Notes under the pieces: model-generated | The model's input: the letters and a program-made list of their open reading frames with translations, nothing else | The model's database searches: none | Told to the model about the DNA's origin: nothing | Shown: positions 1 through 7,270 of the stretch, piece by piece | How positions within the stretch are numbered: the stretch's first letter is position 1 | How the letters are laid out: every line of letters starts with the position of its first letter | NCBI GenBank assembly: GCA_900541875.1 | Contig: UQLF01000026.1 | Span: 1 to 20,152 of the forward strand | Origin: an uncultured Collinsella sp. | GTDB taxonomy: Bacteria > Actinomycetota > Coriobacteriia > Coriobacteriales > Coriobacteriaceae | Length of the DNA: 20,152 nt | Reading direction: 5' to 3' | Translations under genes and position numbers: made by a program

Positions 1-17
1 ATTTAAACGGCTGAAAA

Positions 18-45
18 AGGGGCATCGACCTGCGCCGATGCCCCT
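18..45 (-). terminator. Intrinsic terminator behind the HD-domain gene
   Basis: A 10-bp perfect stem (arms 18-27 and 36-45, AGGGGCATCG on the minus strand) with an 8-nt loop is followed, read on the minus strand, by a run of five T. It lies about 70 nt beyond the HD-gene stop codon, with a repeat hairpin in between. No T-run follows on the plus strand, so it acts on minus-strand transcripts. Confidence 0.8.
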
Positions 46-51
46 AAAGTA

Positions 52-76
52 GACACACATTTTGTCCTATAAGCCT
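52..76 (-). repeat. 25-nt repeat, left copy (inverted partner at 20077-20101)
   Basis: This 25-nt stretch is the exact reverse complement of 20077-20101. On the minus strand it begins AGGCTTATAGG and ends ATGTGTGTC. It lies between the repeat hairpin and the terminator of the HD gene, in the same sense as that gene. Similarity extends outward as GTAGA before the unit in both copies, with a 4-nt indel (tttt present here, absent at the right end). Confidence 0.85.
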
Positions 77-81
77 AAAAT

Positions 82-112
82 CTACCAAAATAAACCTGTC
101 CCAATTTGGCAG
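82..112 (-). repeat. Repeat hairpin family A, copy 1, at HD-gene stop codon
   Basis: Stem arms 82-89 and 105-112 (CTGCCAAA / TTTGGTAG on the minus strand, one G-T wobble) enclose a loop containing GGGACAGGTTTA. The HD stop codon (114-116) sits 1 nt before the stem. A second copy lies in the same position relative to the proA stop codon (851-883). T-rich sequence follows on the minus strand, so it could also assist termination. Confidence 0.8.
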
Positions 113-113
113 G

Positions 114-713
114 TTAGGCCTGGAAGGTGTCGCGGTCGGGCGCGAAGGACTGCATGGCTGCGATGGTGCGGTCAAAGAGCTCGGGGAGCTCCCAGCCGAG
201 CATCTCGGCGCCCTGCGAAATCACGTCGCGCGAGCAGCCGGCGGCAAAGCGCTTGTCCTTGAACTTCTTCTTGAGCGACTTGGTCGTAAAGTCCATGACG
301 CTCTTGCTCGGACGCATGATCACGGCAGCACCGATCAGGCCGGTAAGCTCGTCGCAAGCAAACAGGATCTTCTCCATCTGCAGCTCGGGCTTGGGCAGCG
401 AGGTATTGAAATCGGACGTGTGCGTCTGAATAGCGCGAATGAGTTCGGGAGAGGCACCCTCGCCCTCAAGGATCTCGGCCGCATAGATGGTGTGGTTCAC
501 GGGATCGTCCTCATGCTCCTCCCAATCCAGGTCGTGCAGCAAACCGACGATGCCCCAAAACTCCTCGTTCTCGGGGTCGAACTCGCACGCAAAGTAGCGC
601 ATGGTGCCCTCGACCGTTTCGCCGTGGGTGATGTGGAACGGGTCCTTGTTGTGCTCGTTGAGCAATTCGAACGCACGGTCGCGGGTGATTCCGGCGGAAA
701 GCGTCTGGGACAT
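114..713 (-). CDS. HD-domain phosphohydrolase-like protein
   Basis: A 199-residue protein resembling the small HD-superfamily hydrolases often annotated only as HD-domain protein; the substrate is unknown. What is seen: candidate metal ligands H27/H30 near the N-terminus, the H60-D61 doublet in LLHDLDWE, H98 in QTHTSD and a later acidic helix (CDELTG). No signal peptide or membrane helix is visible, so it should be cytosolic. The start at 713 was chosen because GGAGG lies 7 nt upstream of its ATG; the frame is open 41 codons further upstream but that part is rich in Arg/Pro/Ala and overlaps the promoter. It follows proA on the same strand, but the strong terminator at 807-834 separates them, so it is probably a single-gene transcript. 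Family assignment is good; the reaction is not known. Confidence 0.85.
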   Translation of the reverse strand: MSQTLSAGITRDRAFELLNEHNKDPFHITHGETVEGTMRYFACEFDPENEEFWGIVGLLHDLDWEEHEDDPVNHTIYAAEILEGEGASPELIRAIQTHTSDFNTSLPKPELQMEKILFACDELTGLIGAAVIMRPSKSVMDFTTKSLKKKFKDKRFAAGCSRDVISQGAEMLGWELPELFDRTIAAMQSFAPDRDTFQA

Positions 714-756
714 GGCAATACCTCCAGGTGAGTCGGTGCTAAGACACGGTGTCACT

Positions 757-785
757 ATCGTATATCGCCGCGGCTCAAGCCGAAA
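757..785 (-). promoter_or_regulatory. Candidate promoter of the HD-domain gene
   Basis: On the minus strand TTTCGG (785-780) and TACGAT (762-757) are separated by 17 nt, placing a transcription start near 750 and a leader of about 37 nt before the ATG at 713. It lies just downstream of the proA terminator, as expected for an independent unit. The -35 box is weak. Confidence 0.35.
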
Positions 786-806
786 GGCAGAAAAAGCATG
801 CGGAGG

Positions 807-834
807 AAAAAGCCGGGCGAACGCGTCGCCCGGC
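807..834 (-). terminator. Intrinsic terminator of proA
   Basis: An 8-bp GC stem (GCCGGGCG / CGCCCGGC, arms 812-819 and 827-834) is followed on the minus strand by five T (811-807). It is a textbook terminator about 50 nt past the proA stop, beyond the repeat hairpin at 851-883. Confidence 0.88.
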
Positions 835-850
835 AAAACCGCAGATAAAA

Positions 851-883
851 CCTGCCAAAATAAACCTGTCCCTTTTTGGTAGG
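851..883 (-). repeat. Repeat hairpin family A, copy 2, at proA stop codon
   Basis: Arms 851-860 and 874-883 form a 10-bp stem (CCTACCAAAA / TTTTGGCAGG on the minus strand, one wobble) around a loop containing AGGGACAGGTTTA. The proA stop codon (885-887) abuts the stem, as in copy 1. Between them the copies share the loop and most of the stem. TTTTAT follows on the minus strand. Confidence 0.82.
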
Positions 884-884
884 T

Positions 885-2171
885 TTAGGGGCGGACCTGG
901 CCGGTGCCGCGGAGCTTGTATTTGTAGGTGGTGAGGGCCTCGGCGGCAAAGGGGCCACGGGCGTGGAGTTTTTGGGTCGAGATGCCGATCTCGGCGCCCA
1001 GGCCAAACTCGCCGCCGTCAGTGAAGCGAGTGCTGGCGTTGGAGTACACGGCCGAGGCATCGACCGCATCGAGGAAGCACTCGCAAGCATCCGTGTCCTC
1101 GGCAACGATGGCCTCGGAGTGCATCGTGCCGTAGCGATTGATGTGTGCGATGGCCTCGTCCTCGTTTGCCACGACCTTCACGCTCATCTCGAGAGCCAGG
1201 TACTCGCGACCCCAGTCCTCCTCAGTCGCGGCGACGTAGTTGTCGCCCTCGGCAAGCCCGGCATCGGCGCATGCGGCGCAGGTTGCCTCGTCGCCGTGAA
1301 TGAGCACGCCGTGGTCATGCAGCACGGCCACGACCGCGGGCAAAAACGCATCGGCCACAGCACGGTCGACCAGCAGCGACTCGGCGGCATTGCACACGCC
1401 TACGCGCTGGGTCTTGGCATTAACGATAATGTTGAGCGCCTTATCAAAGTCGGCGGATTCATGCACGTAGATGTGGCAGTTGCCCGTGCCCGTCTCGATC
1501 ACCGGCACAAGCGACTCGCGCACGCAGCGCTGGATCAGGCCTGCACCGCCGCGCGGAATGAGTACGTCGACAATACCGCGGCGCTTCATGAGCTCGCCAG
1601 TGGCCTCGCGGTCGGTGGACTCGATCATCGACACGGCCTCGCGCGGGAAGCCCTTGGCCTCGAGCGCATCGGCCAGCAGCTCGGCGATCATGGCACACGA
1701 GTGATAGGCCAGCGAGCCGCCGCGCAGAATGCAGGCGTTGCCGGTACGGATGCAGATGCCTGCGGCGTCGGCCGTCACGTTGGGGCGCGCCTCGTAGACC
1801 ATAGCGACCAGGCCCAGCGGCACACTCACACGGGTCAGGTCCACGCCACTTGCAAGCACGCGGTGGTCGAGCACGCGGCCCACGGGATCGGGCAGCTCGG
1901 CGAGCTTTTCCAGGCCGGCGGCCATGCCCTCGACGCGCTCGGGCGTCAGCAGCAGGCGATCGAGCAGTCCGGCCGAGGTACCCGCATCGCGCGCGGCGGA
2001 CATATCGAGCTCGTTGGCGGCGACGATGGAGTCGACACCGTTGCGCAGTGCTGCGGCCATGGCGCGCACGGCCTCCTGGCGCTGTTCATCGCTCGCCGTG
2101 GCAAGCGAGGCCGACGCTGCCTTGGCGGCAACGGCAAGATCGTGGACATACGTGGCTATATCGACCGACAT
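885..2171 (-). CDS. proA: Glutamate-5-semialdehyde dehydrogenase (gamma-glutamyl phosphate reductase)
   Basis: Second enzyme of proline synthesis: NADPH-dependent reduction of gamma-glutamyl phosphate, made by ProB, to glutamate 5-semialdehyde, which cyclises to pyrroline-5-carboxylate. The 428-residue product has the usual family length and full aldehyde-dehydrogenase layout: YEARPNVT at 126-133, the IPRGGAGLI stretch near 205-213, VIETGTGNCHIYV at 224-236 and the catalytic cysteine C260 in RVGVCNAAES. AGGAGA lies upstream of the ATG at 2171, with somewhat long spacing. In many bacteria proB and proA are adjacent; here both are on the minus strand but a convergent peptidase gene (2284-3702) separates them, so proA must have its own promoter in the 112-bp divergent gap. 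Its 3' end carries a repeat hairpin and then a normal terminator. Identification is secure. Confidence 0.97.
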   Translation of the reverse strand: MSVDIATYVHDLAVAAKAASASLATASDEQRQEAVRAMAAALRNGVDSIVAANELDMSAARDAGTSAGLLDRLLLTPERVEGMAAGLEKLAELPDPVGRVLDHRVLASGVDLTRVSVPLGLVAMVYEARPNVTADAAGICIRTGNACILRGGSLAYHSCAMIAELLADALEAKGFPREAVSMIESTDREATGELMKRRGIVDVLIPRGGAGLIQRCVRESLVPVIETGTGNCHIYVHESADFDKALNIIVNAKTQRVGVCNAAESLLVDRAVADAFLPAVVAVLHDHGVLIHGDEATCAACADAGLAEGDNYVAATEEDWGREYLALEMSVKVVANEDEAIAHINRYGTMHSEAIVAEDTDACECFLDAVDASAVYSNASTRFTDGGEFGLGAEIGISTQKLHARGPFAAEALTTYKYKLRGTGQVRP

Positions 2172-2214
2172 GGGCGGCCCTTTCTCCTAGAAGTTTGCAA
2201 CCATGGTAGCCGAT

Positions 2215-2245
2215 TTGCACATGGCCTCGCCCGCGGCGGTAGAAT
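2215..2245 (+). promoter_or_regulatory. Candidate promoter of the proline iminopeptidase-like gene
   Basis: TTGCAC (2215-2220) and TAGAAT (2240-2245) are 19 nt apart, giving a start near 2252 and a leader of about 30 nt. The -10 box is good; the spacer is longer than the 17-nt optimum. It lies in the short divergent gap with proA. Confidence 0.4.
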
Positions 2246-2283
2246 TGGTCAACCCGAAACACCGCAACGAACGGAAGACTCAC

Positions 2284-3702
2284 ATGGCCCTCATCACTTC
2301 GTACCACGTCCCCGGCCTTTACGTCGAGGACCACAGCATCGACGTCCCCCTTGACTGGCGCGGCCTGGAGCCGATGCTCCTGGCCGTCGGCAGCACCATG
2401 CGCCGCGGCGCTATGCCGGCACCAATCGCCGGCGCGCCCGAGAGCATCAAGCTCTTCTACCGCGTGGTTTGCGCGCCCGACCGCATCAACGACGATCTGC
2501 CGCTGCTTCTGTTTTTGCAGGGCGGCCCCGGCGGCGAGAGCCCGCGTCCGCTGTCGCCCACAAGCGACGGCTGGATCGAGGAGGCCGTCAAGCACTTCCG
2601 CGTGGTCCTTCCCGACCAGCGCGGCACCGGACGCAGTAGCTGCGTGGACGGACGCACGATTGCCGCCTTGGGCGATCGCGCCGAGGCAGCAGGCGCCAAT
2701 GCGGCCCGCTCACAGGCGGACTTCCTCAAGCGCCACCTCGCCAGCTCCATCGTGCGCGATTTTGAGTACCTGCGCCTAGTGGGCTTTGGCGGCAAGCCGT
2801 GGGTCACGCTCGGCCAAAGCTACGGCGGTTTTTTGACGCTGAGCTACCTGTCGCTCTTCCCCGAGGGTGTGGCGGAGAGCTTTACCTGCGGCGGCATCCC
2901 CCACGTGCCGGCGAGCGCAAGCGAGGTCTACGCGCACACCTTCCCGCGCATGGCCGCCAAGACGCAGCAGTATTATGACCGCTACCCCGCTGACGTCGAG
3001 CGCGTGGCCGCCCTGGCCGATGCGCTCGAGGCTCAGAAGCCCGTGCTGCCCGACGGCTCGCCGATGACGGTCGAGCGCCTACAGCTCATGGGCAGCGACT
3101 TTGGCATGAAGCCGAGCTTTGAGCGCATGCATTGGATTATCGATCACGCTTTTGTTGACGGCGACGGCACGCTGAGCTGCGGCGCCTCGGTATCTGACAG
3201 CTTTTTGATGCGCGCCTTCGAGCGCACCAACACGCGCACGAATCCGCTGTACTGGACGCTGCAGGAGTTCATATACGCCGACGGCGACACTATGCCCATT
3301 CGCTGGGCCGCAGCAGAGGAGAAGGCCCATCGCGCCGAGTTCGACACGCTCGCGCGCCCGCTCATGTTTACCGGCGAGGCCATGTTCCCGTGGATGTTTG
3401 AGCAGATGCCCGAGCTTATGCCGTTTAAGCCCGCCATGGACCTGCTGATGGAAGACACCAGCTGGGACAAGATTTACGACCCGCAGCGCCTGGCCTGCAA
3501 CGAAGTGCCGCTCCAGGCCGCGGTGTATTTCGACGACATGTACGTCGATTCGGGCATGCAGCTCGTCACGCTCAGCCGCGTGGGCAACTCGCATGCCTGG
3601 GTGACTAACGAGTTCGAGCACGATGGCCTGCACGGCAGCGTGGTGTTCAAGCACCTCTTCAACGAAGCGCTCAACCGAGGAGACCTGCGCCAGATCTTCT
3701 AG
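2284..3702 (+). CDS. Alpha/beta hydrolase, proline iminopeptidase-like (peptidase family S33)
   Basis: Probably an aminopeptidase releasing N-terminal proline (or another residue) from peptides in the cytosol. The 472-residue protein shows the S33 hallmarks: oxyanion segment FLQGGPGG (78-84), DQRGTGRS (111-118), nucleophile elbow GQSYGG with Ser179, an Asp pair at 417-418 and His446 in FEHDGL, forming a plausible triad. There is no signal peptide. The residues between about 190 and 400 form a large cap, longer than in small PIP enzymes. The start at 2284 was chosen because similarity to the hydrolase core starts soon after it and the upstream codons lie in the promoter region; the ribosome site (ACGGAAG) is weak. 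It is wedged between proA and proB in opposite orientation, which suggests a role in proline supply, but exact specificity cannot be read from sequence. Confidence 0.88.
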   Translation: MALITSYHVPGLYVEDHSIDVPLDWRGLEPMLLAVGSTMRRGAMPAPIAGAPESIKLFYRVVCAPDRINDDLPLLLFLQGGPGGESPRPLSPTSDGWIEEAVKHFRVVLPDQRGTGRSSCVDGRTIAALGDRAEAAGANAARSQADFLKRHLASSIVRDFEYLRLVGFGGKPWVTLGQSYGGFLTLSYLSLFPEGVAESFTCGGIPHVPASASEVYAHTFPRMAAKTQQYYDRYPADVERVAALADALEAQKPVLPDGSPMTVERLQLMGSDFGMKPSFERMHWIIDHAFVDGDGTLSCGASVSDSFLMRAFERTNTRTNPLYWTLQEFIYADGDTMPIRWAAAEEKAHRAEFDTLARPLMFTGEAMFPWMFEQMPELMPFKPAMDLLMEDTSWDKIYDPQRLACNEVPLQAAVYFDDMYVDSGMQLVTLSRVGNSHAWVTNEFEHDGLHGSVVFKHLFNEALNRGDLRQIF

Positions 3703-3704
3703 CA

Positions 3705-3763
3705 AAGGAGTGTCCCCACCTGCCGGCACAAAAAGAACGTTCCCAAGTGCCGAAGTGCCGGCA
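3705..3763 (+). repeat. Repeat element family C, copy 1, behind the S33 peptidase gene
   Basis: It begins 2 nt after the stop codon with AAGGAGTGTCCCC, then contains two copies of TGCCGGCA (3721-3728 and 3756-3763) flanking GAACGTTCCC and AGTGCCG. The same order of motifs (AAGGAGTGTC, TGCCGGCAC, ACGTTCCCA, AGTGCCG) occurs at 16577-16651 next to lldP. The function is unknown. A separate terminator follows at 3878-3918. Confidence 0.7.
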
Positions 3764-3828
3764 ACGACAATGCCGCAGGTAGAGAACGGAAAGCGAAAAC
3801 GCCCCTAAGCGAGTGGCTGTAAATCGTA

Positions 3829-3959
3829 GGTCGAACAAAAGAAGCGAGCGCCGCCCAGAGCGAACAAGTTGGCATGAAAAAGGCGAGGCATAGACCTGAT
3901 GGTCATGCCTCGCCTTTTGAATGACAAATTGTCGCTCTGGGCGGCGCGCAGCGTCGACC
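3829..3959. repeat. 131-bp nested imperfect palindrome between convergent genes
   Basis: Three sets of arms are centred near 3895-3898: outer GGTCGA/TCGACC (3829-3834 and 3954-3959), middle 16-bp perfect arms GCGCCGCCCAGAGCGA and its complement (3848-3863 and 3932-3947), and the inner terminator stem (3878-3918). The right end stops 2 nt before the proB stop codon (minus strand, 3962-3964). The region could form a cruciform or a very long RNA hairpin in either transcript. Confidence 0.8.
3878..3918. terminator. Bidirectional intrinsic terminator
   Basis: A 14-bp stem (AAAAGGCGAGGCAT and its complement, 3878-3891 and 3905-3918) continues into GACC/GGTC with a single bulge and a TGAT loop. The A-run on one side and T-run on the other allow termination both of the S33 peptidase transcript (+) and of proB (-). 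Confidence 0.88.
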
Positions 3960-3961
3960 CG

Positions 3962-5089
3962 TTAGGCGAAGACGATTAGGTTATCCCTGTGTATCGCCGG
4001 CTTCTCGGCCAGGTCTGCCAGCAGGCGGTTGCTGGCGATCTGGTCCTGGCGGCGGCCGGCGGCAAGTTCCAGCACGTCCGAATCGGCCTCGGCGATACCG
4101 CGGGCGACGACCATACCGCTCGGATCGCACACATCGAGCACATCGCCCTCGGCAAACTGGCCATCGACCTCGCGAATACCCACCGCAAGCAAGGAAGAGC
4201 CACGGCTGACCAACGCCTTCGCAGCACCATCATCGACCGTCACCGAGCCATGTGCCTTGTCGCCCAGTGCGATCCACAGCTTGCGGGGTGCGATATCCAG
4301 ACGCTCCGCCGGCGGATCGAACAGCGTGCCCACGCTCTCGCCGCGGGCGAGGCGCACGAGCGCATCGGGCTCCTCGCCCGAGCAAATCACGCTCTGAATG
4401 CCCGCCGTCATCAGAATGCGGCTCGCGCGAATCTTGGTAATCATGCCGCCCGTGCCCACCGAGGTCGAAGAATCGCCCGCCGAGGCGATAATCTTGGCAT
4501 CGATCTTATGCACGACCGGGACGAACTCGGCCGTGGGGTCCTCGTGCGGATTGGCGGTATAGAGGCCATCGATGTCCGAGAGCGTCACGCACAGATCGGC
4601 AGAAACCAGGCAGCTCACAAGCGCCGCCAGTGTGTCGTTGTCGCCAAACTTAATCTCATCGACGGTAACGGTATCGTTCTCGTTGACGACCGGCACCACG
4701 CCAAGCTCCACGAGGCGCAGCAGGGCGTCGCGCGCGTGCAGGTAAGACGTGCGGCGGGCCGTATCGTGGCGCGTGAGCAGCACGAGCGAGGTGAGCAGGT
4801 CGCGCGCATGGAACTCCTCGTCGTAGGCCGACGAGATGATGCACTGACCAGCCGAGGCGCAGGCCTGCAGGCTCGGCAGGTCGCCGACCGGCTTGCGGTC
4901 GAAGCCCAGCACGGGATAGCCGCAGGCGATAGCGCCCGAGCTCACCACGACTAGACGCCAGCCGAGCTTGCGCAGGGCTGCGGCCTGATCGGCAAGCCCG
5001 CCGATAAAGGAGCGGTTGACCTTGCCATCGGCGCCCACAACCGTGGACGAACCGATCTTTACCACCATCGTTTTATAAGAAGTCGTCAT
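3962..5089 (-). CDS. proB: Glutamate 5-kinase with C-terminal PUA domain
   Basis: First enzyme of proline synthesis: ATP-dependent phosphorylation of glutamate to gamma-glutamyl phosphate, used by ProA; usually feedback-inhibited by proline. The 375-residue protein has an amino-acid-kinase domain with KIGSS (11-15), SSGAI (50-54), NENDT (136-140), FGDND (148-152), SDIDGLYTANP (171-181) and GTGGM-TK (212-218), then a PUA domain at about 275-350, matching the full-length two-domain form. The start at 5089 lacks a clear ribosome-binding site; M8 is a possible alternative but would leave almost nothing before the KIGSS strand. It lies 79 bp downstream of pncB on the same strand and may be cotranscribed with it. 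It is separated from proA by the convergent peptidase gene. Confidence 0.97.
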   Translation of the reverse strand: MTTSYKTMVVKIGSSTVVGADGKVNRSFIGGLADQAAALRKLGWRLVVVSSGAIACGYPVLGFDRKPVGDLPSLQACASAGQCIISSAYDEEFHARDLLTSLVLLTRHDTARRTSYLHARDALLRLVELGVVPVVNENDTVTVDEIKFGDNDTLAALVSCLVSADLCVTLSDIDGLYTANPHEDPTAEFVPVVHKIDAKIIASAGDSSTSVGTGGMITKIRASRILMTAGIQSVICSGEEPDALVRLARGESVGTLFDPPAERLDIAPRKLWIALGDKAHGSVTVDDGAAKALVSRGSSLLAVGIREVDGQFAEGDVLDVCDPSGMVVARGIAEADSDVLELAAGRRQDQIASNRLLADLAEKPAIHRDNLIVFA

Positions 5090-5168
5090 ACGTCAAACCA
5101 ATCAACTGTTCAGCGAACGGCCGAGCTGGCGGCCAAGGGAGCGTGACTCGCCCCTACCGCCCAAAGAA

Positions 5169-6674
5169 TTAGTGAGCCCAGGGGAAGGCCGAAGCCGCGG
5201 CCATGTTCTTGCGCACGAGCTCGTCGCGCACCTGAGCCAGGCCCTGTTCCATACCCACCACGTAGGTCTGCGGATACAGGAAGCGCTTGAAAGCTGCGTC
5301 CAGATGATCGAGTGCCCAAGCACAGCGCTCGCGCGCGTCCTTGATGCTCTCACGCGGAGCAACCGCACTGCCGTCGCGCACGATCGGCACCAGCAGCTCG
5401 CGATACTCAAGTTCGGACACGTCGGTCACCAGGGCGGCATCATTCACGGCCACGAGGGTATTGCCGCGCGCGGAGCCCTCCCCCGCCAGATGGTCCTCGT
5501 CGTAGATCATGTCGCAGACCGGGCCGCCAAAGCCGTCGTAATAACGGCGCACACGCTGCACGCCCGGGATCGTGCGCTTGTAGGGCTGCTCGGAGAGCTT
5601 GACCACCGGCGTCCATGGATCTGCCTCGCTCGCACGGCGGGCGGAAAGCTTGTACACGCCGCCCAGCGCCGGCTGGTCATAGCAGGTCGCGAGCTTGGTA
5701 CCCACGCCAAAGCTGTCGATGGGCGCGCCCTGGTCGAGCAGCGACTGAATCGTATACTCGTCAAGATCGTTCGAAACCGAGATCCCCACATAGGGCAGGC
5801 CCTCGGCATCGAAACGACCGCGGACATACTTGGAGAGCTTGGCGAGGTCGCCCGAGTCAATGCGAATAGCCGACAGGCGCTCGCCCGCCGCCTCCATCTC
5901 CTTGGCAACCGTAATGGCATGCTCGCAGCCCTCGCGCACATCGTAGGTGTCGATGAGCAGCGTGCAGTTCTTGGGGCTCGACTTGGCAAAGGCGCGGAAG
6001 GCCTCGAGCTCGGAATCGAAGCTCATCACCCAGCTGTGCGCATGCGTGCCAAAGACGGGAATACCGTAGCGGCGGCCGGCGAGCACATTGGACGTAGAGG
6101 AGCAGCCGGCAACGTAGCTCGCGCGCGCGACGGCCAGGCCGCCATCGGGGCCCTGGGCACGGCGCAGGCCAAACTCCGCCACGGGACGGCCGTCCGCCGC
6201 CAACACCACGCGCGCCGTCTTGGTGGCGACAAGTGTCTGGAAGCCGACGATGTTAAGCAGCGCCGTCTCGAGCAGCTGGCACTCCAACGCGGGGCCGGTG
6301 ACGCGCACCATGGGCTCGCGCGGAAAGACGAGCTCGCCCTCGGGCACGGCGTCGATGTTTACATGCGCACGAAAATCGCGCAGGTAGTCGAGGAATCCAG
6401 GCTTGAACATCGCGCCGCCGGCAGGGGCCTGGAGCGAGGCGAGGTAGTCGATGTCCTCGGGCGTAAAGCGCAGATTCTCGACCAGCTCGGGCAGTTCGGC
6501 GGTGCCGCACATGACGGCATAGGCGCTGCCAAAGGGATGGTCGCGGTAAAACGCGGTAAAACAACCCTGCTCATTGGCCTTGCCGCTCTCCCACAGGCCC
6601 TGGGCCATAGTGAGCTCGTACAGATCGGTGAGCATTGCGATGTCGGTGGGATGAGAGATGTCGGTCAAAGCCAT
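5169..6674 (-). CDS. pncB: Nicotinate phosphoribosyltransferase
   Basis: Rate-limiting enzyme of the Preiss-Handler NAD salvage route: nicotinate + PRPP (with ATP hydrolysis) to nicotinate mononucleotide. The 501-residue product fits the longer NAPRTase type found in Gram-positive bacteria. Visible signatures are TDLYELTMAQ (16-25), EFGLRRAQGPDG (167-178), FGTHAHSWV (208-216, with the active-site His region), AIRIDSGDL (269-277) and FGVGT (322-326). The start at 6674 was chosen because AAAGGT precedes it and the family begins just before the TDLYELTM motif; 19 upstream codons are open but without similarity. The small coiled-coil gene ends 84 bp upstream and proB starts 79 bp downstream, all on the same strand, so an operon is possible though not shown. 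Identification is secure. Confidence 0.95.
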   Translation of the reverse strand: MALTDISHPTDIAMLTDLYELTMAQGLWESGKANEQGCFTAFYRDHPFGSAYAVMCGTAELPELVENLRFTPEDIDYLASLQAPAGGAMFKPGFLDYLRDFRAHVNIDAVPEGELVFPREPMVRVTGPALECQLLETALLNIVGFQTLVATKTARVVLAADGRPVAEFGLRRAQGPDGGLAVARASYVAGCSSTSNVLAGRRYGIPVFGTHAHSWVMSFDSELEAFRAFAKSSPKNCTLLIDTYDVREGCEHAITVAKEMEAAGERLSAIRIDSGDLAKLSKYVRGRFDAEGLPYVGISVSNDLDEYTIQSLLDQGAPIDSFGVGTKLATCYDQPALGGVYKLSARRASEADPWTPVVKLSEQPYKRTIPGVQRVRRYYDGFGGPVCDMIYDEDHLAGEGSARGNTLVAVNDAALVTDVSELEYRELLVPIVRDGSAVAPRESIKDARERCAWALDHLDAAFKRFLYPQTYVVGMEQGLAQVRDELVRKNMAAASAFPWAH

Positions 6675-6758
6675 GGGGCGACCTTTCGAATGTGTGGTGC
6701 AGAATTTGAGGGTTGGACGAGAGCAGAGCATGCGGACATGACGCCCGATGCAAATCGG

Positions 6759-7205
6759 TTAGAGCAGGCCCATGCTGGTCAGGATCGTGTAGCCCATAAA
6801 GATGACAAACGCGATGAGGGCAAGGACAATGATGATTTTTTGAGCCGGCGCCATGCCAGGGATCTCGTTCTCGCACGTAGGCTCCTTGGAGGCAACCATG
6901 CGCTGGGCAAAGGTCATCTCGTCACGACTCGGCTTAGGCTCGACGGACTTGGGGTGAGCGGCTTTTTTGGGCTGAGGTTTGGGTGCGGCGGGCACGGGCT
7001 TCGCGGCGGCGGGCTTGGGCGCAGGCTCGGATGCAACCTTCGCGGCTGCCTCCTCCGCCTTCTCGCGCTCGGCGCGCAGGGCGGCCAGCTCCTCACGCTC
7101 GCGACGGGCCTCTTCCTGGGCCTCGCGACGGGCCTTCTCGGCGCGGAGCTCTTCCAACTCGGCGCGCTCCTCGGCAGACAGTGGTTGGGACTCAAGCTCG
7201 GCCAT
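6759..7205 (-). CDS. Small coiled-coil protein with one C-terminal membrane helix
   Basis: A 148-residue protein I do not recognise. Layout: residues 10-57 are almost purely Glu/Arg/Ala/Lys and predict a long charged helix or coiled coil; 58-92 is a Pro/Ala/Lys linker; 93-122 is a short polar segment with one Cys (C111) in EPTCENEIPGM; 123-145 is a single hydrophobic helix (IIIVLALIAFVIFMGYTIL) ending four residues from the C-terminus. This tail-anchored arrangement implies the bulk of the protein faces the cytoplasm. The start at 7205 follows AAAGGG and avoids the tRNA gene that overlaps the longer open frame. Only about 24 bp separate the ATG from the tRNA-Ala terminator, so there is little room for an own promoter. 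Function unknown; structural scaffold or membrane tether are guesses. Confidence 0.75.
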   Translation of the reverse strand: MAELESQPLSAEERAELEELRAEKARREAQEEARREREELAALRAEREKAEEAAAKVASEPAPKPAAAKPVPAAPKPQPKKAAHPKSVEPKPSRDEMTFAQRMVASKEPTCENEIPGMAPAQKIIIVLALIAFVIFMGYTILTSMGLL

Positions 7206-7223
7206 ACTACAGCCCTTTCTTTT

Positions 7224-7256
7224 TAAAAAAAGCCGCCGACACAATGTCAGCGGCTT
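7224..7256 (-). terminator. Intrinsic terminator of tRNA-Ala
   Basis: Arms 7230-7241 and 7245-7256 form a 12-bp stem with one mismatch and a 3-nt loop, followed on the minus strand by a run of T (into 7224). It lies 15 nt past the 3' end of the tRNA and directly before the ribosome-binding site of the coiled-coil gene. Confidence 0.85.
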
Positions 7257-7270
7257 ATCAAATCCAAGGG

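Noticed and set aside
876..2354. 492-codon open frame on the plus strand opposite proA
   Set aside because: It is a mirror of the GC-rich proA frame, has low-complexity His/Ala/Gly content and no family signature, while proA on the other strand is unmistakable.
3989..4954. 321-codon open frame on the plus strand opposite proB
   Set aside because: Antisense shadow of proB with no ribosome site, promoter or recognisable motif.
5172..7226. 684-codon open frame on the plus strand opposite pncB and the coiled-coil gene
   Set aside because: Composition is typical of an antisense frame in GC-rich DNA (His/Arg/Ala-rich, no domains), and it runs across two supported minus-strand genes.
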